Origin: Pseudohalocynthiibacter aestuariivivens
GTDB lineage: Bacteria > Pseudomonadota > Alphaproteobacteria > Rhodobacterales > Rhodobacteraceae
Assembly (NCBI RefSeq): GCF_018457175.1
Contig: NZ_JAGFNU010000008.1
Span: forward strand, 62,001 to 126,000
Direction of reading: 5' to 3'
Length of the DNA: 64,000 bases
Below are positions 1 to 8,442 of this stretch, piece by piece (position 1 is the first letter of the stretch; each line of letters opens with the position of its first letter). The translations under genes and the position numbers were made by a program. The notes under the pieces are model-generated. The model was not told the origin of the DNA. It searched no databases and worked only from the letters and a program-made list of their open reading frames with translations.

Positions 1-753
1 CAGCCCGCGTTCCAGATAGGGTTTCACCAGCGATTTTGGCATCACCGCACAACCAATGTTCTTGACCGCCATTTCCAGCGCGAGATTTGAAATGTTTGTC
101 TGGAACCCTGCTTTCAACCCAAGTTCCCCCAAACCAAAATGTTTCGCTATCAGTTCCCAATAAACGGGCCGTCCGAGAATATGGATCAGATTGGCGTCAT
201 CTAGTTGCACGGGATCACTCAAAGCTACACCGCTGACCTGATAGGATGGCGCGCAAACGAGTGAGAGCTTTTCATTCCAGAGCTTTACCGCGTCTCCATT
301 TACGTCATCCAGATGATTGATAGTAATGCTTATGTCCGAAATCTTTGGTTCCACATCCGTCCAGACAGTTCCATGAACGGTAACAATGATATCAGGATGC
401 AGAATGTTGAAATCCTGCATGACCTGCGGCAACCAGCTTTCTGCCAAACTGATTGGGCAGGAAACCACCACCTCTCGCTTGTGGCTGATCGAGATCAGAG
501 AATCCGTTGCAACATCAATCTCTTGCAGGGCGTGACGGATCGAGGGCAAATAGGCCTCTCCGACTTCGGTCAACGTTAATGACCGCGGATGGCGCACGAA
601 CAACGGGCGTCCGATAAATTCTTCCAACGAACGTATGTGATTACTGACCGCTGATTGGGTGCAATTCAGCTCTTCCGCAGCACTGGTGAAACTCAGATGG
701 CGCGCTGCGGCCTCAAATGATCGCAAAAAGGTAAGATGAGGTACATTTTTCAT
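1..753 (-). CDS. LysR-family transcriptional regulator, GcvA-like (3' end cut by window edge)
   Basis: I translated the minus strand from the ATG at 753-751; the frame stays open for 251 codons to base 1, so the C-terminal end lies outside the window. The first 60 residues form a LysR winged helix-turn-helix with the motif FTSAAEELNCTQSAVSNHIR, followed by LEEFIGRPLFVRHPR. The rest is a type 2 periplasmic-binding-like effector domain of the GcvA/AmpR group. LysR proteins are DNA-binding, ligand-responsive regulators, usually of a divergent neighbour. Here the divergent gene is the D-2-hydroxyacid dehydrogenase at 948, with about 190 bases between the two starts, so that gene is the natural candidate target. 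The ligand cannot be read from sequence. Confidence 0.9.
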   Translation of the reverse strand, partial: MKNVPHLTFLRSFEAAARHLSFTSAAEELNCTQSAVSNHIRSLEEFIGRPLFVRHPRSLTLTEVGEAYLPSIRHALQEIDVATDSLISISHKREVVVSCPISLAESWLPQVMQDFNILHPDIIVTVHGTVWTDVEPKISDISITINHLDDVNGDAVKLWNEKLSLVCAPSYQVSGVALSDPVQLDDANLIHILGRPVYWELIAKHFGLGELGLKAGFQTNISNLALEMAVKNIGCAVMPKSLVKPYLERGL

Positions 754-947
754 AGGGCTTTAGTATACCAAACTCAAAATCGGTTCTATTGCCTATGTTC
801 CCTTGCCGGACAAAGACTGTCTTTGCATAAAAGTGGCAGATTAGGTTCGCAGATCATGCGAAAATGAAGCTATGATTGAGCAACACGCTAACAAGTCATG
901 TGCATTAAATTTAAGATGTCGGATAGATTGAAACCAAGGACCAGTAA

Positions 948-1913
948 ATGATTAACCCCACCGTTATCATTCACACAGAAAACGCCGAAGCCGCGCGTGA
1001 CCTGGTTGCAAAACAGCACCCGGATCTACCAATTTTTGCCTGTGATACCTACGAAGATCTGCCTGCGCTGATTGAAGAAACACAAGCCGAAGTGGTCTAT
1101 GCAATGCGCTTCCTGGATACGCCTGACTACCCCCGAGAAACGCTGGTTGAAAGCGCTTCGGTCAAATGGGTATCGGTCGGCGGTTCGGGTATAAATCACA
1201 TAACCCCTTGGGATACTAAACGGTTAATCGTGACAAATTCAGCGGGTGTCGCAGCGGACATGATGGCGCAGTATGCGCTTGGGGCAATGTTGCATTTTTC
1301 GCTTGGATTTCCTGCTTTTCGTGCCGCCCAAAACCGCCATGAATGGATATCGGCAGAGGTTGAACCGATCGACGGTAAAACTGTTTTGATCATTGGCCTT
1401 GGCAACACCGGCGAGGCTGTGGGGGCGCGTTGCAAACCCATGGGACAGAAAACCATCGGTGTGCGGGCGCAACCAAAGCCGACCGACAATGTAGACGAGG
1501 TGTACGGCATTGATGCATTGCCAGACCTGTGGCACCACGCTGACTTTATAGTCGTTTGTGTGCCTTTGCTGGACAGCACAAAGGGGCTTGTCAGTTCCGA
1601 TGCCTTCGCGCGAATGAAACCGGATGCCGTCATCATAGATGTGTCGCGAGGTGGCGTTATTGACGAAGGTTCGTTGATCCGCGCGCTTGATGAAAACAGT
1701 ATTCGCGGTGCAGCCCTTGATGTCTTCATGACCGAACCTTTGCCAGCCGATCATAAGCTTTGGGCATATGACAACGTGATCATCACCCCACATTGCTCTT
1801 CCGTTTATGCGGGATGGGACCTGAAATCTGTCGAAATGTTTTCGGAGAACCTCGGGCGGTACCGAAGGGGCGAAACTCTAACAAGAATTGTCGATCCAAA
1901 GCGTGGCTACTGA
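948..1913 (+). CDS. D-2-hydroxyacid dehydrogenase, NAD(P)-binding
   Basis: A 321-residue protein with the usual two-domain layout of D-isomer-specific 2-hydroxyacid dehydrogenases. The nucleotide-binding glycine motif GLGNTGEAVG lies near residue 150. The second signature, DVSRGGVIDEGSLIRAL, contains the substrate- and cofactor-side Arg. The C-terminal part has ALDVFMTEPLP and the catalytic-His region TPHCSS. Enzymes of this family reduce 2-keto acids to D-2-hydroxy acids, or the reverse, in the cytoplasm; the actual substrate (glyoxylate, hydroxypyruvate or another) is not determined. The ATG at 948 has AAGGA about 8 bases upstream. It stands alone, divergent from the LysR gene, which probably controls it. 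Confidence 0.88.
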   Translation: MINPTVIIHTENAEAARDLVAKQHPDLPIFACDTYEDLPALIEETQAEVVYAMRFLDTPDYPRETLVESASVKWVSVGGSGINHITPWDTKRLIVTNSAGVAADMMAQYALGAMLHFSLGFPAFRAAQNRHEWISAEVEPIDGKTVLIIGLGNTGEAVGARCKPMGQKTIGVRAQPKPTDNVDEVYGIDALPDLWHHADFIVVCVPLLDSTKGLVSSDAFARMKPDAVIIDVSRGGVIDEGSLIRALDENSIRGAALDVFMTEPLPADHKLWAYDNVIITPHCSSVYAGWDLKSVEMFSENLGRYRRGETLTRIVDPKRGY

Positions 1914-2023
1914 CGGGACGTAAAAGCGAATAGAAAAGTTAAAGCTCATTCTTCAGTTTGCTTTACCTCGCTGAGGGCGTGTAAGGCGGATGACAAATCA
2001 GAGTCAAAAACCTTTTGCGCTGT

Positions 2024-2932
2024 TCAGCTGATTTTGCGGTTTGGCTGTCCAATTATTTCCGGCGGAACGCTCGCTGTACCAATGGTCAAGCGATGCAACA
2101 GCTCTATTTGCCCAGAGGTATCAGTCTTGGCGTAGATTGAGCAAAGATGGGACCTGACCGTGACTTCACGAATGGAAAGACCGGATGCAATGTCTTTTAC
2201 AAGCATGCCCTCTTTAACCATCGTGCAAATTCTGTATTCGCACCGACTAAGCTCATACGGGTTGTTGATGTCCAGTATCAGTTTTGAGGGCAGCCCTGGT
2301 TGATCAAGCGTCTTTTGAACGCGCGATTGTGCCAGCAACTTTTGTACAGTACCCGGCAAACGCTGCTCCCATGTTTTTGACAAGGTCGCCGCAAGCAGAG
2401 AAAGGTGGTTTTTATCGTCTTTGCCAAGATTCGATTTAAAGTGGAGTTCCAGATAATCATAGTGCCCGGCTGAATTTTCCAGGCCGATTAGTCCAACATC
2501 GCTCAGACCGCTACTTAGAAATCGCTGTTGAATGTGCAAACTCTCCACGGCATCAAAATCCTCAATCAAATCGGACCACAACCACAAGGTGCCGGTTTTT
2601 GAAACGCCAAGGTTCTCGCCAAGCATTATTTCCGCGAATGAAGAATGCCCGCGCGCAATACATTTATCTGACTTCTGATCAACTACAGCGACTTTCCTCG
2701 GCTGCCAGTTGCCCTCAACAAAGCGGACAATCAGCGCGGCATCGGACTTGTAAAGTGACAAAAGACTGAAAAGAGCGTTTGTGATTTTGCCCTGACCGTG
2801 CAGTGCCTGAACCCATGTTGCCAACACATCAAAACTGTTTGGATTAATCGGTCGTCCTGCGCGATTTTGAAATAACTGACCCACAACACACCTCAAACAT
2901 AAAAACTCGTACCAAAAGATTTCTACAACCAC
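2024..2932 (-). CDS. LuxR-type helix-turn-helix regulator
   Basis: A 302-residue protein whose last 70 residues form a GerE/LuxR helix-turn-helix: LSRCEYRICTMVKEG, then VKDIASGLSIREVTVRSHL and IYAKTDTSGQIELLHRL. The N-terminal 220 residues match no sensor domain I recognise; there is no receiver aspartate pattern and no autoinducer-domain signature, so the signal is unknown. The proposed start is GTG at 2932, preceded on the minus strand by GGAGG about 4 bases away, which is the best ribosome site in the area. The gene converges with the dehydrogenase at 948-1913. A long intergenic stretch lies upstream of it. Confidence 0.75.
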   Translation of the reverse strand: MVVEIFWYEFLCLRCVVGQLFQNRAGRPINPNSFDVLATWVQALHGQGKITNALFSLLSLYKSDAALIVRFVEGNWQPRKVAVVDQKSDKCIARGHSSFAEIMLGENLGVSKTGTLWLWSDLIEDFDAVESLHIQQRFLSSGLSDVGLIGLENSAGHYDYLELHFKSNLGKDDKNHLSLLAATLSKTWEQRLPGTVQKLLAQSRVQKTLDQPGLPSKLILDINNPYELSRCEYRICTMVKEGMLVKDIASGLSIREVTVRSHLCSIYAKTDTSGQIELLHRLTIGTASVPPEIIGQPNRKIS

Positions 2933-3463
2933 TGCCCTCCAGCCAGAGGGGCATTCAGATTTTCCTATCTGACACTTATCTAACGCAAGGTTTTCGAGGC
3001 AATTTGCTTACTTGACCTTCACAAGGAAAGCGCGGCAAGGCACAATCCTTTGTTATTAAAGTATTTTTTCGGCTTATTTGGTCGAGGAGCTGAAAGTGGG
3101 ATCAAACATCTTTGTGTCAGCTATTCAAAACAATAGCCAATTTTATGCCTCATTATCGCCTTAAACTTGGCAGCGAAGCGTACTGAGCATGATTCGAAAC
3201 AGGTAAGCAAACTAAACACCAAAAAAGCGTCCCTGAGGCGACCGCCTTCTGTGATTGAACATCCCAAGGTTGCTTTATTCATTGTGTTGATGGATGTGTG
3301 CTGCACCCTCACCCGCGTATTTTAGAAGGTGAATGGCGGGAGGTTTTCACATTGGAGTCGCCACGCACAGTATTGACTTGGTAAAAATACATTTATGGCG
3401 GGGTCGCACGATGAAGGTTTGCAATTTTGAATTGGTCAGGGATTTTTTTAGAGGACATTCGCG
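2933..3463. other. Intergenic stretch of about 530 bases
   Basis: No convincing gene is seen here. A 63-codon minus-strand frame (3121-3312) begins with GTG, has no clear ribosome site and has an unremarkable product. The stretch is A+T-rich compared with the flanking genes. It must hold the promoter of the LuxR-type gene and that of the small frame at 3464. I see no convincing operator or terminator hairpin. Confidence 0.4.
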
Positions 3464-3754
3464 ATGAACCTGCCAGTTAAGCAGAAGTCGAGTGACCGCT
3501 TCGGGTATAGGGCAACCCGGCAATACAGCAGCCTAGCGAGAAGCCGACGCAAAAAAGCGCTGCAATCCATTACTGGCTACAGTGTCGTTACGACGTTAGA
3601 TGGTGTGAACAAGCTGGAATACACGTTCGATCAGCCCCCGACAGCCGCACAAATTGTCGCTCAGTTTGGACCCAAAGCCTTTGTTATCAGCGCCAATCCC
3701 TGCCAACGCTCGCCAAGAAGCAGGGCCAACGTTCGGCTGATCACGAAACAGTAG
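3464..3754 (+). CDS. Small basic hypothetical protein
   Basis: A 96-residue frame starting with ATG at 3464, with GAGGA about 8 bases upstream, which is the main reason to keep it. The product is rich in Arg and Lys in its first 35 residues (RSRRKKALQS) and again near the C-terminus. It has no signal peptide, membrane segment or motif I can name. No function is proposed. A weak gene call is possible; codon-usage and homology tests would decide. Confidence 0.35.
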   Translation: MNLPVKQKSSDRFGYRATRQYSSLARSRRKKALQSITGYSVVTTLDGVNKLEYTFDQPPTAAQIVAQFGPKAFVISANPCQRSPRSRANVRLITKQ

Positions 3755-3965
3755 TTTTCTGCAGAGGTGTTTTTTACGAAAGCGACTCACTGTTGTGCCG
3801 CGTTTCGCATTCCGGAAAACAAAACTGCTTCGCACCCGCCTTTGGACGACGTGCACTCCACTTCAGATACAAAATTGAAACAAAAACAAATCTATCTGAA
3901 ACACGTTTTCCGTCATCGGTACCCAAAATTTGCGCTATAAAGGCGTATTGAAGAGGGGACCAACA

Positions 3966-5048
3966 ATGTCTAAGAACACAAAGATCAGAAAGACGAACGG
4001 GCGTGGACGCCTGTTTGACAGCATTTTGGATACGGTCGGCGACACGCCCTGCGTGAGGGTTAACAACCTCGCGCCTGAAGGCGTTACCATTTATGTGAAG
4101 GCTGAATTTTTCAATCCGGCTGCGTCAGTTAAAGACCGTCTTGCGCTTAACATTATTGAAGAAGGCGAACGGAACGGAACGCTAAAACCGGGCCAGACCG
4201 TTGTCGAAGCGACCAGCGGGAACACCGGTATCGGACTTGCGATGGTCTGTGCGCAAAAAGGATATCCGCTCGTTGTAACAATGGCTGATAGTTTTTCGAT
4301 TGAACGGCGCAAGCTTATGCGAATGCTGGGCGCAAAGGTCGTACTGACACCCAGAGCCGAAAAAGGCTTAGGGATGTACAAAAAGGCGGTTGAACTGGCT
4401 GAAGCAAATGGTTGGTTTTTGGCCCGCCAATTTGAAACAACTGCAAATGCCGATATCCACGAGTCGACCACTGGGCGCGAAATTATTGCTGATTTCAAAG
4501 GTGAGCGTCTGGATTATTTTGTGACCGGCTACGGAACTGGCGGCACCGTGACAGGGGTTTCGCGCGTTCTGCGCAAGGAACGTCCTGAAACGAAGATCAT
4601 CCTGACAGAGCCTGCAAACGCCCAGCTGGTTGGAAGCAACGAGCCCCAGAAACGCGGCGATGGCGGCTCACCCGCAGCCAGCCACAGCGCGTTCGAGCCG
4701 CATCCGATTCAAGGGTGGACACCTGACTTTATACCTTTGGTTCTACAGGAAAATATCGATTCAAAGGGCTATGACGAGCTTATCCCAATCGCCGGTCCTG
4801 TCGGAATAAGCTGGGCTCAGAAACTTGCCAAGCACGAAGGAATTTTAACGGGGATCTCAGGCGGATCTACCTTTGGAATCGCGATGGAAGTCGCGGCCAA
4901 AGCAGCACCTGGATCTGTCATTCTATGTATGCTGCCTGACACAGGTGAACGTTACATGACCACACCTTTGTTCGAGACAATTCCTGAAGACATGGATGAA
5001 GAGGAAACCGCGCTTTCTCTCTCAACACCCGGCTTTCATATGAGCTAA
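3966..5048 (+). CDS. PLP-dependent beta-replacing enzyme, cysteine synthase family
   Basis: A 360-residue fold-type II PLP enzyme. The PLP lysine lies in the motif FNPAASVKDR (about residue 46), the phosphate-interacting loop is EATSGNTGIGLA, and the PLP phosphate site is GYGTGGTVTG. The family makes cysteine or related amino acids by beta-replacement on O-activated serine. The protein is longer than classical CysK (about 310 residues): it has an N-terminal extension, an acidic C-terminal tail and an insert near residues 230-250 (GDGGSPAASH). The ATG at 3966 is chosen over an in-frame ATG at 3930 because AGAGGGGAC lies just upstream. A strong terminator follows. The neighbouring decarboxylase suggests the product may be decarboxylated, which is inference. 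Cystathionine beta-synthase-like activity is possible. Confidence 0.82.
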   Translation: MSKNTKIRKTNGRGRLFDSILDTVGDTPCVRVNNLAPEGVTIYVKAEFFNPAASVKDRLALNIIEEGERNGTLKPGQTVVEATSGNTGIGLAMVCAQKGYPLVVTMADSFSIERRKLMRMLGAKVVLTPRAEKGLGMYKKAVELAEANGWFLARQFETTANADIHESTTGREIIADFKGERLDYFVTGYGTGGTVTGVSRVLRKERPETKIILTEPANAQLVGSNEPQKRGDGGSPAASHSAFEPHPIQGWTPDFIPLVLQENIDSKGYDELIPIAGPVGISWAQKLAKHEGILTGISGGSTFGIAMEVAAKAAPGSVILCMLPDTGERYMTTPLFETIPEDMDEEETALSLSTPGFHMS

Positions 5049-5058
5049 TCCACACCTG

Positions 5059-5095
5059 AGCGGCGCATCCTTTTTGATGCGTCGCTTTGTCTTTT
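5059..5095 (+). terminator. Rho-independent terminator after the cysteine synthase-like gene
   Basis: Eleven-base stem AGCGGCGCATC (5059-5069) pairs with GATGCGTCGCT (5076-5086) with a single G-U pair; the loop is CTTTTT and the tail is TTGTCTTTT. It lies 10 bases after the stop codon at 5048. Only about 40 bases remain before the apparent start of the decarboxylase, so that gene probably depends on read-through. Confidence 0.8.
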
Positions 5096-5135
5096 CGATC
5101 CAACAATTCCAGAAAAGTTCAAAGAGAGACTTACT

Positions 5136-6593
5136 ACGTCTAAAAAAGAAGAAACTCTTGACCCGAATGACTGGTCTGACATACGTGCTCTTTCACATAA
5201 AATAATCGACGAAGCCATTGATTTTACACGTGATGTCCGGGACCGCCCGCTTTGGCAAACGATGCCGGACGACGTGGTCGGCCTTTTTTCCGAGCCGCTG
5301 CCTCAGGAACCAACTGCAATCGAAAACGTTTACAATCTGCTGACCGAAAACATGATGCCTTACCCGATGGGAAACATCCATCCGCGGTTTTGGATGTGGT
5401 ACATGGGGTCGAGCAATTACACCGGGGCGCTTGGCGATTTTCTGGCAGCGATTCTTGGTTCTAACCTTGGCGGTGGTAACCACGCCGCAAGTTGTATTGA
5501 CCAGCAGGTGGTCGACTGGTGCAAAGAGATGATGGGGTTTCCCAAATCTGCGAGCGGAACGCTGGTCAGTGGCGGCTCAATGGCGAATATCATTGGGCTG
5601 ACCGTCGCGCGCAACCAGATGGCAGGTATTGATGTCCGTGAAGAAGGGGTCGCGGTGATCAAACAACCCCTTCGGTACTACGGATCTGACCAGATTCACA
5701 GTTGCCACCAGATCGGTGTTGAAACACTTGGCTTGGGAAACAAGGCGCTTTGCAAGGTTCCGTCAAACCCCGATTGCACAATGAACATCAGCGCCCTGGA
5801 ACAAGCTATCACCAATGATCGGGCGGCTGGCCTCAAACCCGCCTGTGTCATCGCGACATCTGGCACTGTGAATACCGGGGCCATCGATGATCTACATGCT
5901 ATCGAAGCAATTTGCCGGCGCGAAAACATGTGGTTTCACGTCGATGGCTGCATTGGTGCTCTGATCGCAATTGCGCCTGAGAACAAACACCGGGTGGCTG
6001 GTATCGAACGCGCCGATTCCATTGCGTTGGACCCTCACAAATGGCTACATGCCCCGTTTGAAGTCGGATGCGCATTGGTGCGCGATCACGACGCCCACTA
6101 CGGCGCATTTACCCTTACGCCTGAATATCTTGAGATGACGGAGCGCGGCATCGCATCTGCACATTGGCTGCATGACTATGGGGTTCAGACATCTCGGGGC
6201 TTTCGAGCGCTTAAGGTTTGGATGGCGCTCAAGGAGCATGGCATCCAAAAATTCGGCCGCCTGATCGACCAGAACTTCAACCAAGCAAGATATCTTGATG
6301 AATTGGTTCAGAAAGAACCAATGCTAGAACTTGCGCACGAAACAAACATTAATATTGTTTGCTACCGCTTTAATCCCAAAGGTAAATCAGAGTCTGAGCT
6401 AAAGGAAGTCAACACTGAAATCATGCTTCGGATGCAGGAAACCGGTGTTGCTGCCATTTCAGACACGACCGTTCGGGGGAGTCACTGTCTTCGTGTTGCG
6501 ATCAACAATCACCGAACGACCCTGGCTGACCTGGATTTCCTTGTGAAGGAAACGGTGCGTCTAGGTGCTGAAATTTGCCAACCGAATTCGTAG
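5136..6593 (+). CDS. Group II PLP-dependent decarboxylase with probable ACG start
   Basis: A fold-type I amino-acid decarboxylase (aromatic-L-amino-acid, glutamate or cysteine-sulfinate type). The PLP lysine is in LDPHKWLHAP, the substrate-region motif is GNIHPRFWMWYMG, and VSGGSMANIIGL and VDGCIGALIA are typical. The first ATG is at 5262, but the same frame upstream encodes a normal family N-terminus (LDPNDWSDIRALSHKIIDEA, then RPLWQTMPDDV). There is no ATG, GTG or TTG in that frame back to the stop at 5046. The codon where MSKKEETLDP would begin is ACG at 5136, with GAGAG about 7 bases upstream. From 5136 the product is 485 residues, normal for the family; from 5262 it is 443. Either ACG initiates weakly, the gene is damaged, or there is a sequencing error. 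Confidence 0.85.
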   Translation, partial: TSKKEETLDPNDWSDIRALSHKIIDEAIDFTRDVRDRPLWQTMPDDVVGLFSEPLPQEPTAIENVYNLLTENMMPYPMGNIHPRFWMWYMGSSNYTGALGDFLAAILGSNLGGGNHAASCIDQQVVDWCKEMMGFPKSASGTLVSGGSMANIIGLTVARNQMAGIDVREEGVAVIKQPLRYYGSDQIHSCHQIGVETLGLGNKALCKVPSNPDCTMNISALEQAITNDRAAGLKPACVIATSGTVNTGAIDDLHAIEAICRRENMWFHVDGCIGALIAIAPENKHRVAGIERADSIALDPHKWLHAPFEVGCALVRDHDAHYGAFTLTPEYLEMTERGIASAHWLHDYGVQTSRGFRALKVWMALKEHGIQKFGRLIDQNFNQARYLDELVQKEPMLELAHETNINIVCYRFNPKGKSESELKEVNTEIMLRMQETGVAAISDTTVRGSHCLRVAINNHRTTLADLDFLVKETVRLGAEICQPNS

Positions 6594-6695
6594 AGCAAGC
6601 CAGCGGTTGGGCTTAATTCTAACTTAGTTCGGACAATCCGCGTGAAAACCCTGTACCAGCACGCAAAGGGTGTGTGTCTGGATTGTTGCGATCAA

Positions 6696-6709
6696 TTGAT
6701 AGTTATCAA
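6696..6709. promoter_or_regulatory. FNR/FixK box upstream of the cytochrome c gene
   Basis: TTGATAGTTATCAA is a perfect TTGAT-N4-ATCAA palindrome, ending 61 bases before the ATG at 6771. That distance suits activation from about -41 with a short leader. Confidence 0.8.
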
Positions 6710-6770
6710 TGCAGCCTGCCTGTTATCAGAAGAACATACCGCCATAGACCAATCAGCAACGGAGGATGGC

Positions 6771-7196
6771 ATGAAACATCGTGCTTTAACGCTCGCATGC
6801 GCTTTAGGCGCTGCTATGACTTTTGCAGCATCTGCATTCGCTCAGGATTCCGCGCTCGGCAGGACAGAATTTAGCATGCGCTGTGCTGTCTGCCATGGCG
6901 ACGGCGGTATGGGAGACGGAGAGATCGGCGGTTTGTTCAGCCAACAGCCAAAAGATTTGACGCTTCTGTCGAAAGAAAACGGCGGTGCGTTTCCATTTTC
7001 AGAAGTGTATCAGGCTGTAGACGGGCGGCGCGATATTGCGGCACACGGAATGCGGACAATGCCAGTCTGGGGTGATTATTTTATGGCAGATTCCATGCGT
7101 GACTTGCCGTCATCCCATGGATTGGATTCGGAGGCCATCGTGCAGGGTCGTATCTTGTCGGTTGTGTATTTTCTTCAAAGTATCCAGCAACCTTAA
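6771..7196 (+). CDS. Periplasmic single-haem cytochrome c
   Basis: A 141-residue protein with a Sec signal peptide of about 25 residues ending in ASAFA and one haem-attachment site, CAVCH (Cys38, Cys41, His42). A Met in GMRTMPVWGDYF is the likely distal axial ligand. It would carry electrons in the periplasm; partners cannot be read from sequence. The ATG at 6771 is chosen over a longer in-frame start at 6642 because GGAGGA sits 5-10 bases upstream and only this start gives a signal peptide. The perfect FNR/FixK box at 6696 predicts induction at low oxygen, which fits a c-type cytochrome feeding a high-affinity oxidase or another reductase encoded elsewhere. Confidence 0.88.
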   Translation: MKHRALTLACALGAAMTFAASAFAQDSALGRTEFSMRCAVCHGDGGMGDGEIGGLFSQQPKDLTLLSKENGGAFPFSEVYQAVDGRRDIAAHGMRTMPVWGDYFMADSMRDLPSSHGLDSEAIVQGRILSVVYFLQSIQQP

Positions 7197-7293
7197 GTAA
7201 TTTCTCTCTCGGCATTATTCTTTGGCAGGCCGGTTTGAAAAAGGGCTCTCATGATCATTCGATCCAAAGTCGCTTAATGGCTGTGTTATTTTT

Positions 7294-7325
7294 CCGAGGC
7301 TTGGGTAGAAGCGCCCGAGCCTCGG
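7294..7325. terminator. Stem-loop between the cytochrome and lipoprotein genes
   Basis: CCGAGGCTTGGG (7294-7305) pairs with CCCGAGCCTCGG (7314-7325), a 12-base stem with one G-U pair and an 8-base loop. Neither strand has a clean T-run after the stem, so it is either a bidirectional terminator of the weak type or an mRNA-stabilising hairpin. A perfect 12-base palindrome CAGTTTAAACTG follows at 7329-7340. Confidence 0.5.
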
Positions 7326-7358
7326 AAGCAGTTTAAACTGTTTTCACCGGATGAGGCA

Positions 7359-7508
7359 TCATTCAGGAAGGCAGTCTGGAACGCTCAAATCCTTTACGGG
7401 GTCGTTTGGACCACATTCCTCACCCGAAATCGGGTATTGGTCGGGGCCAGTGCAACCAATCAGAAAAACGGCAGTCAGCGCCAAAGCAATAAGGCTGGAC
7501 AATTTCAT
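7359..7508 (-). CDS. Small lipoprotein
   Basis: A 49-residue protein starting at the ATG at 7508-7506, with GGAAAGGA about 6 bases upstream on the minus strand. The signal peptide is short and hydrophobic (LSSLIALALTAVFLIGC), with a lipobox ending in Cys; the mature part is about 30 residues and holds two further Cys. It should be lipid-anchored facing the periplasm. The function is unknown. It is divergent from the ABC exporter operon and shares the intergenic FNR/FixK box at 7619, so it may be co-induced. A longer in-frame start at 7601 would destroy the lipoprotein signal. Confidence 0.7.
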   Translation of the reverse strand: MKLSSLIALALTAVFLIGCTGPDQYPISGEECGPNDPVKDLSVPDCLPE

Positions 7509-7618
7509 TTTATATCCTTTCCAGATACCGAACCCCGCAAAGATCAGTTGCAAAGCGGTCTGCCCGGGTGCAGTTAATGTTTGCAGGGAATTATTAGCCA
7601 AAAGACCGTTGCAGTAAT

Positions 7619-7632
7619 TTGATATCCATCAA
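7619..7632. promoter_or_regulatory. FNR/FixK box between lipoprotein and ABC exporter genes
   Basis: TTGATATCCATCAA is a perfect TTGAT-N4-ATCAA site. It lies 94 bases before the exporter ATPase start at 7727 and 110 bases before the divergent lipoprotein start at 7508, so it could serve either side. Confidence 0.78.
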
Positions 7633-7726
7633 ACAAGCCTGCTTTTTAAGCCGCCTTTCAAGTTTTGAGCGAAATCAAAGAACAAACAGGCGGCACCTGA
7701 GACTATGTGCAGGGAAAGGTGCGTTC

Positions 7727-8434
7727 ATGCCAGACCTAATCTTCAGGACCGAAGGGGTGACCAAGGTTTATGATACCGGCGAAGTAAAGATCTACGCGCT
7801 TGCTGGCGTGGATTTAAAACTCTTTGCTGGTGAGTTTACAGTTCTTCTTGGCGCGTCCGGTAGCGGTAAGTCGACGCTGCTGAATATTCTGGGTGGACTG
7901 GACCATGTGACGGAAGGCCGGGTCTGGTTCAAAGAACTGGACCTCACACAATTAAATGATCGTGGTCTGACATGGTTCAGGCGCGACCACGTTGGGTTTG
8001 TGTTTCAGTTTTATAACCTTGTTCCAAGCCTGACCGCACGTGAAAATGTTCAACTGGTTACCGATGTCTCGCCAGATCCAATGGCGCCGGAAGAGGCATT
8101 GGAACTTGTAGGGCTCGGTCACCGGATGGATCATTTCCCCGCAGAAATGTCCGGCGGAGAACAGCAACGAGTGGCGATCGCCCGCGCGATTGCGAAACGC
8201 CCCGAAGTGCTTTTATGTGATGAACCGACAGGTGCGCTTGACAGCAAAACGGGCATTCAGGTGCTGGAAGCCTTGAAGAACATCAATGACCGTTTTGGAA
8301 CGACAACGGTTGTGATCACGCATAATGCGGCAATCCAGAAGATGGCCCATCGGGTGATCCATTTTCAGGACGGGCGTATTAGCAATGTTTATACAAATGA
8401 CCAAAGACTTCCGCCTTCCGAAATTGTGTGGTGA
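7727..8434 (+). CDS. ABC exporter ATPase, MacB/LolD type
   Basis: A 235-residue ATP-binding subunit: Walker [10 protein letters not shown] near residue 40, signature [14 protein letters not shown], Walker [13 protein letters not shown] and switch His in VVITHN. The LolD/MacB group powers mechanotransmission exporters with FtsX-type permeases, and the next gene encodes exactly that. The ATG at 7727 ([11 protein letters not shown]) follows GGGAAAGG. The longer frame from 7619 begins inside the FNR/FixK box and lacks a ribosome site. It is first in a three-gene operon with the permease and the HlyD-type adaptor; the box at 7619 suggests low-oxygen control. Confidence 0.9.
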   Translation: MPDLIFRTEGVTKVYDTGEVKIYALAGVDLKLFAGEFTVLLGASGSGKSTLLNILGGLDHVTEGRVWFKELDLTQLNDRGLTWFRRDHVGFVFQFYNLVPSLTARENVQLVTDVSPDPMAPEEALELVGLGHRMDHFPAEMSGGEQQRVAIARAIAKRPEVLLCDEPTGALDSKTGIQVLEALKNINDRFGTTTVVITHNAAIQKMAHRVIHFQDGRISNVYTNDQRLPPSEIVW

Positions 8435-8442
8435 GCGGGGCA

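Noticed and set aside
3121-3312. 63-codon minus-strand frame
   Set aside because: GTG start without ribosome site, no recognisable product, A+T-rich intergenic surroundings.
3966-6593. Fusion or stop-codon read-through between the cysteine-synthase-like gene and the decarboxylase, which share a frame
   Set aside because: A complete terminator hairpin stands right after the stop codon, and the intervening translated text is not domain-like until the ACG codon. A separate start is the simpler reading.
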